Source of the DNA: Frigididesulfovibrio sp031553235
GTDB taxonomy: Bacteria; Desulfobacterota; Desulfovibrionia; Desulfovibrionales; Desulfovibrionaceae
Assembly: GCA_031553235.1 (NCBI GenBank)
Contig: JAVBLS010000005.1
Location: 21,477 to 85,476, forward strand
Reading direction: 5' to 3'
Length of the DNA stretch: 64,000 bases
In this document: piece by piece, positions 50,743 through 58,974 of the stretch
How the letters are laid out: the number at the start of each line of letters is the position of its first letter
How positions within the stretch are numbered: position 1 is the stretch's first letter
The notes under the pieces: model-generated
Told to the model about the DNA's origin: nothing
Databases searched by the model: none
What the model saw: the letters and a program-made list of their open reading frames with translations, nothing else
Position numbers and translations under genes: made by a program

Positions 50743-51678
50743 ATGCGCCACCTGATCACCGGCGGTTACGGCTATGTGGGAGCCTATGCAGCTTCCCGGG
50801 CGGCCGCAGGCAACGAAATTTTCATTCTCTCGCGTGGGCCGAAGAGAGACGCACCCTTTGCCCACGAGCACATCCAGGCGGATCTGACCACGGTTTCCGC
50901 CCCGGAACTGGCCCGCCTGCTGCCCGAAGATTTGGACGGTTGTTTGCATCTGGCCGCTCTGAACGACTCCGCCGACCCGGAGTACCCCCGCCAAGCCCTG
51001 GCGGCCAACGCCTTCGGCACCCGAACCTTGCTCGAAGCCCTGCATCTGCGTGGCGGTCTGCCCCATTTTGTCTATCTGAGCACCTTTCATGTCTATGGCA
51101 GAGCCGGCGGGAACATCGACGAATCCACCCCGCCCGCGCCGAGAAACGACTACGCCCTGACCCACCTCTTTGCTGAAGAGTACGGCCGCATGTTCGCCCG
51201 GGTCCACAGCCTGCCCTTTTCCACGGCCCGCCTGACCAACGGCTACGGTGCGCCGCTGTTGTCCGACCCCGGTCCCTGGCGGCTGATTTGCAACGATCTC
51301 TGCCGCCAGGCCGTGCAAGAAGGGAAAATTACCTTGAAGGCCCACCCAAAAGGACAACGCGACTTTGTGCGTCTGGCCGACGCCGACGCCGCCCTGATCA
51401 CTCTGCTTGAACGGCGTGACTTGGCCGGAGGGCTGTACAACATCGCCTCGGGCCGGACCGTGACCTTGGGCGAGGTAGCCGAGACTGCGCAACGAGCGGC
51501 TCAAAGCCTGCTGGGACGGGAAATTCCTCTGATTCTCGAAGGCCGGGACGAGGCCCCCGCGGGCGAGCCGCTTTGCGTGAGCGCCGAAGCGGCGCGCCGC
51601 GATCTTGGCCTGGAGGCCGGTACGGATATGGAAAGTGAAATGCGGGCCATCTTCAAGGCGGCAGAGGCGCAGGCATGA
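50743..51678 (+). CDS. NAD-dependent epimerase/dehydratase (extended SDR) with an altered catalytic Lys
   Basis: 311 residues with the SDR dinucleotide motif ITGGYGYVGAYAAS and LHLAALNDSADPEY, FVYLSTFHVYG (catalytic Ser/Thr) and NDYALTHLFAEEYGRM. At the last site the canonical YxxxK is YxxxH (Tyr-Ala-Leu-Thr-His), so the proton-relay lysine is replaced. It would act as sugar epimerase, reductase or dehydratase in the same surface-sugar pathway. It lies 7 bases after the cupin gene without a strong ribosome site, and overlaps the glycosyltransferase start by 4 bases. Confidence 0.85.
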   Translation: MRHLITGGYGYVGAYAASRAAAGNEIFILSRGPKRDAPFAHEHIQADLTTVSAPELARLLPEDLDGCLHLAALNDSADPEYPRQALAANAFGTRTLLEALHLRGGLPHFVYLSTFHVYGRAGGNIDESTPPAPRNDYALTHLFAEEYGRMFARVHSLPFSTARLTNGYGAPLLSDPGPWRLICNDLCRQAVQEGKITLKAHPKGQRDFVRLADADAALITLLERRDLAGGLYNIASGRTVTLGEVAETAQRAAQSLLGREIPLILEGRDEAPAGEPLCVSAEAARRDLGLEAGTDMESEMRAIFKAAEAQA

Positions 51679-52598
51679 ACAGCCCTCTGACCGTGTTGCT
51701 CACCGTATACAACGGCATGCCCTACATCAGCGAGGCCGTGGAAAGCATCTTTGCCCAGCAGATCGGCGACGCTCTGCCGGGTTTCACCTTCCGCATTCTC
51801 GACAACGGCTCCGAAGACGGGACCGGGGCCTGGCTGGATACCCTCAAGGCGCCGGACCACATCGACCTGCAGATCGAGCATATGGGGCGGAACATCGGGC
51901 GCACGGCCGTGCTCAACCGGGGCTTGGCCGCCGTGGACACCCCGCTTACGGCCATTCTTGACGCCGACGACATAGCCCTGCCCGGGCGGCTGCTGCGCCA
52001 GACCGTCTTCATGGCCGCCCACCCGAACATCACCCTTTTGGGCAGCGACGTGCTCTACATCAACCCCTCGGGCGGCATCGTCGGCCGGCTGCGCATTCCG
52101 CAGGGGCACGGGGCCTTGCGCGATCACTTTCCGCTGTTCAACCCCTTTGCCCACGCGGCGGTCTGTTTCCGCACCGAAGCGGCCCGGCTGGCGGGCGGCT
52201 ACCCGGCCGCCACGCCCTACGCCCAGGACCTGGCCCTGTGGATCGCCATGCTGCGCGACGGCGGGCAAATGGCCTCCATCGGCGAATTTCTGGCCAAAAT
52301 CCGCATCCACCCCGGCCAGGCCACCCGCTCGCTGATCTTCCAGCGCGCCCGGCTGGAAGACACCGCGTCCACGGCCGAAAACATGCTGCTCATTCCCGGC
52401 CTTTCCAAAGCGGCCCGGCAGGCCGCCCACCTGCGTCTGGCCGGCGCCCTCTGGCGTCTCGGGCGCAAAAGCCCGGCCCGACAGACCTTCTGCCGGGGAG
52501 TAAAAGAAGCTCCGCTGCTCCTGCCGTGCAACCCCCTGTTGTATCGCCGGCTGTTCATTTTCCTCAAACGCCGCTTCACCGCCCAAGGCTCGGCATAG
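51675..52598 (+). CDS. Glycosyltransferase family 2
   Basis: 307-residue GT-A type transferase. The N-terminal VLLTVYNGMPYISEAVESIFAQ (nucleotide fold) is followed by LDNGSEDGT, NIGRTAVLNRG and the metal-binding AILDADD motif. C-terminally there is a helical segment ending in LKRRFTAQ. It starts ATGA, overlapping the SDR gene by 4 bases, so it is the fifth gene of the rfbF-rfbG-cupin-SDR-GT2 operon and probably adds the CDP-derived sugar to the O-chain. Confidence 0.9.
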   Translation: MNSPLTVLLTVYNGMPYISEAVESIFAQQIGDALPGFTFRILDNGSEDGTGAWLDTLKAPDHIDLQIEHMGRNIGRTAVLNRGLAAVDTPLTAILDADDIALPGRLLRQTVFMAAHPNITLLGSDVLYINPSGGIVGRLRIPQGHGALRDHFPLFNPFAHAAVCFRTEAARLAGGYPAATPYAQDLALWIAMLRDGGQMASIGEFLAKIRIHPGQATRSLIFQRARLEDTASTAENMLLIPGLSKAARQAAHLRLAGALWRLGRKSPARQTFCRGVKEAPLLLPCNPLLYRRLFIFLKRRFTAQGSA

Positions 52599-52615
52599 CC
52601 GCGCCGGCCCAACCC

Positions 52616-53710
52616 ATGCGCATTCCTTCAAATTTTCTGCAGCAATTATATGCGCGCCATGCCCTCAAGGTGGGCGCGGCCTGTCTGCTGGCCTACGGCC
52701 TGTCCTTGATCATCGGCGCCCACTTTTCCGTTTGGGCTGTGGTCTCGGCAGTCATTGCCATGCAAATGAACGTGGCCGAATCTTTCCTGATAGGCGTGAA
52801 TCGAATCATCGGCACACTCCTGGGCGCTTGCCTCGGCATCGCCCTGCTGCTTTTTCTGCCCAAAACACCCCACGGTCTGGCGGTAGGCGTTCTGGTCATC
52901 GTCGTACCGTTCGGCTACCTGACCCGCTACGGCCCCAAATGGAGCGCCGCCTCCATTGCGGCTTCCATCGTGCTGCTTTCCGGCGCCTCCGTGGTTGGGG
53001 AAGGCCACGGCGAGGCTATATTTTTCGGGCTTGCCCGAGTGGGTGAAATCATCATCGGCGTGTGCAGCGCCTTTGTGATCAGCCTGCTCCTTTGGCCGGT
53101 GCGCCTGGTGGACACCCTGCGGGCCGACCTCGGCCTGCAGTATGCCGAATGCGCCCGCCTGACCGATGCCCTGATTTCCTCTTTTCTCAAGGATCAGGGG
53201 AGCCATTCCACCGACCTGCTGGAAAGCATTGAAGCCAAGGCCTGGACCAACCACGAGCGCCTGAGCAAAACCCGTAAACACGAATCCGCCCTGTTTCGTT
53301 ACGACCACAGGCTCATGGAGGTGCAGGTGATCACCCTGGACCGCGTCGTGGAACATCTGCGCACTCTGCTGGAAGCCCTGAACGACTATGAGGAGGGAGC
53401 GGGCCAGCCGCCCCTGACCCAAGAGTTTCGCGCTCTGGCCGATGCGGTCATGGACGGTCTGCGTCACATCGGCGGCGACGCCCCCACCGCGCCCGTGCCG
53501 GATCTGGTCCGCCGGCTGACCATCGGCATCGACGTGGCCGAAGGCCGGCTGTCGGAACTGCGTCTGCAGGGCGACTCCCTCAAATATTCCCTGCACACCG
53601 TCCTGCAGTTTTACACCTTCTACCAGACCATGCGCCAACTGGTGGAAACCCTGCTCTTAGCCCTGCACCGTCTGGAGGGCCTCAAACCCCGGAGCGGCCA
53701 TGCGGCCTGA
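52616..53710 (+). CDS. FUSC-family aromatic acid exporter-like membrane protein
   Basis: 364 residues. The first ~150 hold about five membrane segments (AACLLAYGLSLIIGAHFSVWAVVSAVIAM, IGTLLGACLGIALLLF, VGVLVIVVPFGYLTR, ASIAASIVLLSGASVV, GEIIIGVCSAFVISLLLWP). The rest is cytosolic and helical with several long heptad-like stretches (VEHLRTLLEALNDYEEGAG). This is the layout of FUSC/ArAE-type exporters that pump aromatic carboxylates. The start ATG 52616 has no strong ribosome site. Its stop overlaps mutY by 11 bases. Confidence 0.82.
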   Translation: MRIPSNFLQQLYARHALKVGAACLLAYGLSLIIGAHFSVWAVVSAVIAMQMNVAESFLIGVNRIIGTLLGACLGIALLLFLPKTPHGLAVGVLVIVVPFGYLTRYGPKWSAASIAASIVLLSGASVVGEGHGEAIFFGLARVGEIIIGVCSAFVISLLLWPVRLVDTLRADLGLQYAECARLTDALISSFLKDQGSHSTDLLESIEAKAWTNHERLSKTRKHESALFRYDHRLMEVQVITLDRVVEHLRTLLEALNDYEEGAGQPPLTQEFRALADAVMDGLRHIGGDAPTAPVPDLVRRLTIGIDVAEGRLSELRLQGDSLKYSLHTVLQFYTFYQTMRQLVETLLLALHRLEGLKPRSGHAA

Positions 53711-54800
53711 ACCGGCCGAAGTCGGGCGGCTTTTGTGCCGCTGGTTCGCCCGCAACGGCCGGGATCTGCCCTGGCGCCGGGATTACGCCCCCTATGCCGT
53801 GCTGGTCTCGGAAATCATGTTGCAGCAGACCCAGATGGATCGGGTCACGGCCTATTTCGAACGCTGGATGGAGCGTTTCCCCAGCCTGCAGGCCCTGGCC
53901 GACGCGCCTGAAGAAGCCGTGCTCAAAGCCTGGGAAGGACTGGGCTATTACAGCCGGGCCAGAAACCTGCACCGGGCCGCCGGGTTGATTCTGCACGGGC
54001 ACGGTGGGAACATTCCGGCAGATCCGCAAACCCTGCGCCGTCTGCCGGGCATCGGCCCGTATACGGCCGGGGCCGTGGCCTCCATTGCCCACAACCGCCC
54101 CGAGCCGGCCGTGGACGCCAACGCCGAACGGGTGCTGGCCCGGCTCTGGGACGTGGACCTGCCGGTCAAAAGCCTCCAGGGGCAGGCCCGCTTTCGTGAG
54201 CTCGCCGGGGGGCTCATGGCCGGGGGTGAACCGCGGGTGACCACCCAGGCGGTTATGGAACTGGGCGCCCTGGTTTGCGGCAAACGGCCCGACTGCAACC
54301 GTTGTCCCCTGGAAGGCCTCTGCCTGGCCCGGCAATACGGAATCACGGCCGAACGCCCGTTGCCGGGTAAAAAAACCGAATATTTGCCCCTGGAAATCGT
54401 CACCGGGGTTTTACTGCACGAAGGGCGGATTTTTATTCAGAAGCGCCCGGAAAACGGCGTTTGGGGCGGGCTTTGGGAATTTCCCGGCGGCAGGCTGGAG
54501 GCGGGAGAAACCCCGGAGCAGGGTGTGACCCGCGAATTTCTTGAAGAAACCGAACTGCACCTGCAGGTGCGTGAAAAACTCGGGATCATTCGCCACGCCT
54601 ACACCCGCTACCGCATCATTATGCACTGCTTTTTATGCAGCCTGAACCCGGAACCATCCCGGCCCGCCGCTCTGCACGCGGCCACGGAAAATGCCTGGCT
54701 GACCTTGCCGGAGTTGGAAGTTCCGGCCATGCCCGCCGGGCATCGCAAGCTGTTGCACGCTTTCGGCCCACGCATCGCCAAGGCCCTGGAGGAAGCATGA
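53700..54800 (+). CDS. mutY: A/G-specific adenine glycosylase
   Basis: Removes A misinserted opposite 8-oxoguanine. 366 residues: catalytic Glu38 in SEIMLQQTQ, helix-hairpin-helix LPGIGPYTAGA (115-125), Asp139 in PAVDANAERVLAR, and iron-sulfur cysteines Cys193-Cys199-Cys202-Cys208. The C-terminal MutT-like domain carries GRLEAGETPEQGVTREFLEE and recognises the oxoG side. The first two cysteines are separated by five residues, whereas the standard spacing is six, so the cluster loop is one residue shorter. It overlaps the FUSC gene by 11 bases and the L,D-transpeptidase by 4, so all three are coupled. Confidence 0.94.
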   Translation: MRPEPAEVGRLLCRWFARNGRDLPWRRDYAPYAVLVSEIMLQQTQMDRVTAYFERWMERFPSLQALADAPEEAVLKAWEGLGYYSRARNLHRAAGLILHGHGGNIPADPQTLRRLPGIGPYTAGAVASIAHNRPEPAVDANAERVLARLWDVDLPVKSLQGQARFRELAGGLMAGGEPRVTTQAVMELGALVCGKRPDCNRCPLEGLCLARQYGITAERPLPGKKTEYLPLEIVTGVLLHEGRIFIQKRPENGVWGGLWEFPGGRLEAGETPEQGVTREFLEETELHLQVREKLGIIRHAYTRYRIIMHCFLCSLNPEPSRPAALHAATENAWLTLPELEVPAMPAGHRKLLHAFGPRIAKALEEA

Positions 54801-55423
54801 GAGGAGGCAAACCGCGCCGGCTCCGCCGGCTTGCCTGCCTCCTGCTCGCGCCGGCCTGTCTGACGCTTTTGGCCGTCGAGATCCTTTACCTGGCCGAACC
54901 CCGCCTGTTTTCCACATATCTGCCCAAGGCCGCCGCCATGACCGCCAAAGAACTACCCGCATCCGAGGCCTACCCTCTGGGAGATCTTCCCGAAGCCTTG
55001 CAATTTGAGCGCCTGCGCCTGGAAAAATCCGCCCGCAGGCTCACAGCCTTCGCCCGGAACCAACCCGTGCGGGTCTACCTTGTGGCCCTGGGGAGCAACC
55101 CCGTGGGACATAAGGAATACCAGGGCGACCGCAAAACCCCCGAAGGCCTGTATCAAATCGACGCCAAAAACCCCAACAGCGCCTATTGCAGAAACGTCGG
55201 CATCTCCTACCCCAACGCCGAGGACCGGGCCCGAGCCCAGAAACTCGGCAAAAACCCCGGCGGCGACATCAAAATTCACGGCCTGGCCCCGGCCTTCGCC
55301 TCCCTGGGCGCGGCCCACCGCCTGGCCGACTGGACCCACGGCTGTATTGCCGTGACCAATGAGGAAATGGAAGAAATCTACAGCCACACCCCGGTGGGTA
55401 TTCCCATTGAAATTGTGCCTTAG
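54797..55423 (+). CDS. L,D-transpeptidase (YkuD) family protein
   Basis: 208 residues: an N-terminal membrane or signal segment (CLLLAPACLTLLAVEILYLA) and a periplasmic YkuD domain with VYLVALGSNPVGHKEYQGDRKTPEG, the conserved IHGLAP (His161), and the catalytic DWTHGCIAV (Cys183). It cross-links peptidoglycan stem peptides or attaches proteins to the wall. The ATGA overlap with mutY makes it cotranscribed. No LysM domain is present. Confidence 0.9.
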   Translation: MRGGKPRRLRRLACLLLAPACLTLLAVEILYLAEPRLFSTYLPKAAAMTAKELPASEAYPLGDLPEALQFERLRLEKSARRLTAFARNQPVRVYLVALGSNPVGHKEYQGDRKTPEGLYQIDAKNPNSAYCRNVGISYPNAEDRARAQKLGKNPGGDIKIHGLAPAFASLGAAHRLADWTHGCIAVTNEEMEEIYSHTPVGIPIEIVP

Positions 55424-55599
55424 GAGCTGCTTCAAGAGCACTCTTTCTTCTTCGTTTTCCCGCCGGCGAATCCCCCTGTCGGGGCCTTGGTTTTTCTTGC
55501 GACATGGTGTATACACGAGGCACTGCAAATATCCGCGAGGACTTTGCAGTTGTTTTTTAAGTCAAAAACGTCGCAACGGCGGCAATTTTACTTCTCTGG

Positions 55600-55938
55600 A
55601 TGGAACACATGACGGACAAACAACGGCAGGCCCTCAAAGCCAAAATTATCGGCGAAATCGAGAAAGCCCGGCAGGATGTGGCCAACCTGGAGGAAATTAC
55701 CCGTCCGGTGGGCACCGAGGACATGGATGAAATCACCCGCATGGATTCCATCGTCAACAAGAGCGTGAACGACGCGGCCCTGGCCACGGCCCGCAGCCGG
55801 CTGGCCGGGCTGGAATACGCCCTGAAGCGCATCGACGACCCGGAATTCGGCTACTGCATCGACTGCGGAGAGGAGATTCCCCTACCTCGCCTTCTGGCCA
55901 TGCCCCAAGCCACCCATTGCGTCGACTGCGCCGGCTGA
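55600..55938 (+). CDS. DksA/TraR-family zinc-finger protein
   Basis: 112 residues: an N-terminal coiled coil (about 8-75, TDKQRQALKAKIIGEIEKARQDV...) and a C-terminal C4 zinc finger CIDCGEEIPLPRLLAMPQATHCVDC (Cys86, 89, 107, 110). DksA-type proteins reach into the RNA-polymerase secondary channel and work with ppGpp. It is shorter than E. coli DksA (151 residues) and closer to TraR/YbiI size. The usual two acidic tip residues of DksA are not clearly recognisable, so the RNAP effect is uncertain. Starts at 55600 or at Met4 (55609), which has GGA nearer. Confidence 0.88.
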   Translation: MEHMTDKQRQALKAKIIGEIEKARQDVANLEEITRPVGTEDMDEITRMDSIVNKSVNDAALATARSRLAGLEYALKRIDDPEFGYCIDCGEEIPLPRLLAMPQATHCVDCAG

Positions 55939-55957
55939 GCCGGCAAAGGATACGCCC

Positions 55958-57028
55958 ATGATCGCCCCCGATTACGCCGCCCGTCGCGAAGATCTGCGGC
56001 CCCTGCTGCGCCGGGCGGGCCTCGCCGCCCTGCTGGTGAGCCTTGACGCCGATCGCTACTACCTGAGCGGCTTCGAGTTGCATGATCCTCAACCGGACGA
56101 AAGCGCCGGCCGGCTGCTGGTTTGCGAAAACGGCCGGGACATTCTCTGCACCGATTCCCGTTTCCTGGACGCGGCCCGTCGCATCTGGCCCGAAGAGGAT
56201 ATTTTCGTCTATAAAGGCTCCGCCGCAGAACAGATCAACATCCTGGTAAAAGACCGGTTTTCCGGCCCGGTTGGCTTTGACTCCCGGCACCTCTCCCTGC
56301 GTTTCTATGAAGATATTGCGCCCGGCCTGGATCTGCGCCGAGCCGACGGCATGGTGGAATCCTTACGGGTGCTCAAAGACGCCGCGGAAATCGAGCGTCT
56401 GAAAAAATCCTGCGCCCTGAACCACGCCCTGATGCTCCGGCTGCCCGATATGGCGCGGCCCGGCCGAACCGAAGCCCAGATTGCCTGGGACATCGAACAG
56501 TTTTTCCGCAACCACGGGGCCGAAGGTCTGTCCTTTGCCTCCATCGTGGCCGTGGGGCCCAACGCGGCCCTGCCCCACGCCGTGCCCGGCGACGACACGA
56601 TTTCCGACAACTGCGGCCTGCTGGTGGATGTCGGCTGCCGGCTGGATGCCTATTGCTCGGACCAGACCCGCTCTTTCTGGGTGGGCGACAGGCCCGACCC
56701 GGTGTTTCAGGATCATCTGGGCTGGATTCAAGAGGCTCAGACCCTGGCCATACAGGCCATCCGCCCCGGGGCACTCTGTAGCGACATCTACGGCGTGACC
56801 CGAAAATTCCTCGACGGTAAGGGCGTGGGGCATCTGTTCACCCACGGCCTGGGCCACGGCGTGGGCCTGCAAACCCATGAGCCGCCGAGTCTGAACCCCG
56901 CTTCACAGACCGTTCTGCAGCCGGGCATGGTGGTCACGGTCGAGCCCGGCATCTACCGTTCCGGCCTTGGCGGGGTGCGTTGGGAATACATGGTTCTGGT
57001 CACTCCCGACGGAGCCGAGGTGCTGTAA
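55958..57028 (+). CDS. Xaa-Pro dipeptidase/aminopeptidase (M24 family)
   Basis: 356-residue metallopeptidase of the creatinase/aminopeptidase P fold: an N-terminal domain (about 1-120) followed by the pita-bread catalytic domain. Metal ligands are visible in LLVDVGCRLDAYCSDQTRSF (two Asp), THGLGHGVGLQTHE (His), VVTVEPGIY (Glu) and GVRWEYMVLV (Glu; the usual GVRIED is changed to WEY but the Glu remains). It likely cleaves X-Pro dipeptides in the cytoplasm. It lies 19 bases after the DksA-like gene and 14 before ogt. Confidence 0.92.
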   Translation: MIAPDYAARREDLRPLLRRAGLAALLVSLDADRYYLSGFELHDPQPDESAGRLLVCENGRDILCTDSRFLDAARRIWPEEDIFVYKGSAAEQINILVKDRFSGPVGFDSRHLSLRFYEDIAPGLDLRRADGMVESLRVLKDAAEIERLKKSCALNHALMLRLPDMARPGRTEAQIAWDIEQFFRNHGAEGLSFASIVAVGPNAALPHAVPGDDTISDNCGLLVDVGCRLDAYCSDQTRSFWVGDRPDPVFQDHLGWIQEAQTLAIQAIRPGALCSDIYGVTRKFLDGKGVGHLFTHGLGHGVGLQTHEPPSLNPASQTVLQPGMVVTVEPGIYRSGLGGVRWEYMVLVTPDGAEVL

Positions 57029-57042
57029 GACAGGAGGAGATC

Positions 57043-57642
57043 ATGGCCATTTCCTTCGCCGTCACCGAATCCCCCCTGGGGCGCCTGCTCCTGGCCGGTA
57101 CCGGCAAGACCCTGCTCGGCTGCTGGTTCGTGGGTGCGGCCCATTTTCCCCCCATACCCGAAGAGCGCATCCGGCGTGCCCCGTTCCTGGCCATGCCCGG
57201 TGTTCGGCATGGCGACTGCGGCTGCAAGGCAGGTCTGGCCGAAGATCTGCGTAAAGCCCGCAAAACCCCGACCCCACCCCCGCCACCGGTCGTGCTTATG
57301 AGCGCAGTCATGCAACTTGGGGCCTACTTCGCCGGCGAGCGCCACGACTTCGACCTACCCTTGGAACTCGTGGGCACACCGTTTCAGATCGCGGCCTGGG
57401 AACATCTGCGCGGCATTCCTTACGGCGCCTGCACCACCTACGGGGAAATCGCCCGCAACTTGGGCAAGGCGACCGCCGTGCGGGCCGTGGGTACGGCCCT
57501 GGGACGCAACCCTTTAAGCATCATTGTGCCCTGCCACCGGGTGCTCGGCAAGGACCATTCCCTTACCGGCTACGCGGGGGGCCTGGAACGCAAAAGCGCC
57601 CTTCTGGAACTGGAGGGCGCGTCGTTCAAAAAAGTCCGCTAG
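57043..57642 (+). CDS. ogt: Methylated-DNA-protein-cysteine methyltransferase
   Basis: Suicide enzyme that takes alkyl groups from O6-alkylguanine. 199 residues: an N-terminal ribonuclease-H-like domain with an odd Pro-rich loop (around residue 75-82, TPTPPPPP), then the DNA-binding domain with GTPFQIAAWEHLRGIPYG, YGEIARNLG, RAVGTALGRNP and the acceptor cysteine in IVPCHRV (Cys164). AGGAGGAGATC lies before ATG 57043. It is the last gene before the tol group. Confidence 0.93.
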   Translation: MAISFAVTESPLGRLLLAGTGKTLLGCWFVGAAHFPPIPEERIRRAPFLAMPGVRHGDCGCKAGLAEDLRKARKTPTPPPPPVVLMSAVMQLGAYFAGERHDFDLPLELVGTPFQIAAWEHLRGIPYGACTTYGEIARNLGKATAVRAVGTALGRNPLSIIVPCHRVLGKDHSLTGYAGGLERKSALLELEGASFKKVR

Positions 57643-57817
57643 CTATAATGTTTCACACGAACTTGCTTGCTTCGGTTGGACGACTTTTTTAGAAAAAATC
57701 TAGAAAACGCCATTTTTTTACTGGATGAAATTGCCGCTTTGGGGTATCGGCAAATGACTTCCCGCTCAGGGCATGTGCCCGCCGGAATTTTTTCCTCCAA
57801 AGGGAGATGCGCAGCAT

Positions 57818-58507
57818 ATGCAACAAGGCTTTTTTTCCATCATCCTCAATGCCACCCTTCTGGCCCAGTTGGTCCTGCTGCTTCTACTGGTCATGTCGCT
57901 GGCGAGCTGGACCCTGATCATCTCCAAGTTCTTTTCCCTAAACGCGGCCCACCGCAAGGCCGAGCAGGGACTCAGCCGCTTCACCGACGCCCGCGACCTG
58001 CGCGAGGCCGTGCAGTCTCTGGGCGGCGATCACACCTCGCCCCTGTACCACGTGGCCCAGCAAGGCGTGGCCGAGTTCAACCGCCTGAAAGAAGCAGGCA
58101 ACACCGGCGACGTGGTGGCCGACAACGTGCGCCGCTCGTTGCGCCAGGGGGTCAGCGAGGTCACGGGCAAACTGACCTCGTCCCTCTCCTTCCTGGCCAC
58201 GGCCGCCAACACCGCGCCCTTCATAGGGCTGTTCGGCACGGTCTGGGGCATCATGCACTCTTTCCACGAGATTGGCCTGCAGAAGTCGGCCAACCTGGCC
58301 ACAGTGGCTCCGGGCATCTCCGAAGCCCTGATCGCCACGGCCGTTGGTCTGTTCGTGGCCATTCCGGCCACCGTGGGCTACAACATGTTTCTGGGCAAGG
58401 TTACCTATATTGAGGCCGAGCTGGTCAACTTCGCCGGCGTGTTCCTCAACCGGGTACAGCGCGAACTGAACACCCGGACCACGGCGAACGCCTCCAGGAG
58501 TGCCTAG
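57818..58507 (+). CDS. tolQ: Tol-Pal system proton channel subunit TolQ
   Basis: 229-residue inner-membrane protein of the MotA/TolQ/ExbB family. Three membrane segments occur: an N-terminal LVLLLLLVMSLASWTLIISKFF, then LSFLATAANTAPFIGLFGTVWGIM and ALIATAVGLFVAIPATVGYNMFL. Together with TolR it uses the proton gradient to energise TolA for outer-membrane constriction at division. GGGAG lies 11 bases before ATG 57818. It starts the tolQ-tolR-tolA-tolB set. Confidence 0.92.
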   Translation: MQQGFFSIILNATLLAQLVLLLLLVMSLASWTLIISKFFSLNAAHRKAEQGLSRFTDARDLREAVQSLGGDHTSPLYHVAQQGVAEFNRLKEAGNTGDVVADNVRRSLRQGVSEVTGKLTSSLSFLATAANTAPFIGLFGTVWGIMHSFHEIGLQKSANLATVAPGISEALIATAVGLFVAIPATVGYNMFLGKVTYIEAELVNFAGVFLNRVQRELNTRTTANASRSA

Positions 58508-58508
58508 C

Positions 58509-58970
58509 ATGGGCGCCTCGCTCAACGGCAAGGGGTACGTTGCGGAGATCAACGTCACCCCCTTCGTGGACGTCATGCTGGTGCTGTTGATCATCTTTAT
58601 GGTCACCGCGCCCATGATGACCCAGGGGCTCGACCTGCAACTGCCCGAAACCACCATGGTCGAGACCCTGCCCACAGACTCCGAAAACGTGGTTCTAACC
58701 CTTTCCAAGAACGGCACCATCTACCTGAACGAATACAAGACCCCCAGGGAAAACCTGTTTTACGCCCTGAACGCCACTGTCAAGAGCCGCAACAAACAGC
58801 TCTTTCTCCAGGCCGACAAGGATGTGCCTTACGGCGATGTGGTCTACATTATGGGCAAAATCCGTGAAGCCGGCATCGAGCGCCTGAGCATCGTCGCCGA
58901 GCGCCTGGATGAGGACGTTCCGGCGACCCAGCCCGCCACGCCCGCCCGCTCCCGCGCCGGGGGTCGCTAA
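58509..58970 (+). CDS. tolR: Tol-Pal system protein TolR
   Basis: 153 residues of the ExbD/TolR family: one N-terminal membrane helix AEINVTPFVDVMLVLLIIFMVTAP, whose Asp is the essential proton-binding residue, and a periplasmic domain ending in a Pro/Ala/Arg-rich tail. ATG 58509 is preceded by AGGAG and is adjacent to the tolQ stop. It partners TolQ. Confidence 0.93.
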   Translation: MGASLNGKGYVAEINVTPFVDVMLVLLIIFMVTAPMMTQGLDLQLPETTMVETLPTDSENVVLTLSKNGTIYLNEYKTPRENLFYALNATVKSRNKQLFLQADKDVPYGDVVYIMGKIREAGIERLSIVAERLDEDVPATQPATPARSRAGGR

Positions 58971-58974
58971 CAAC

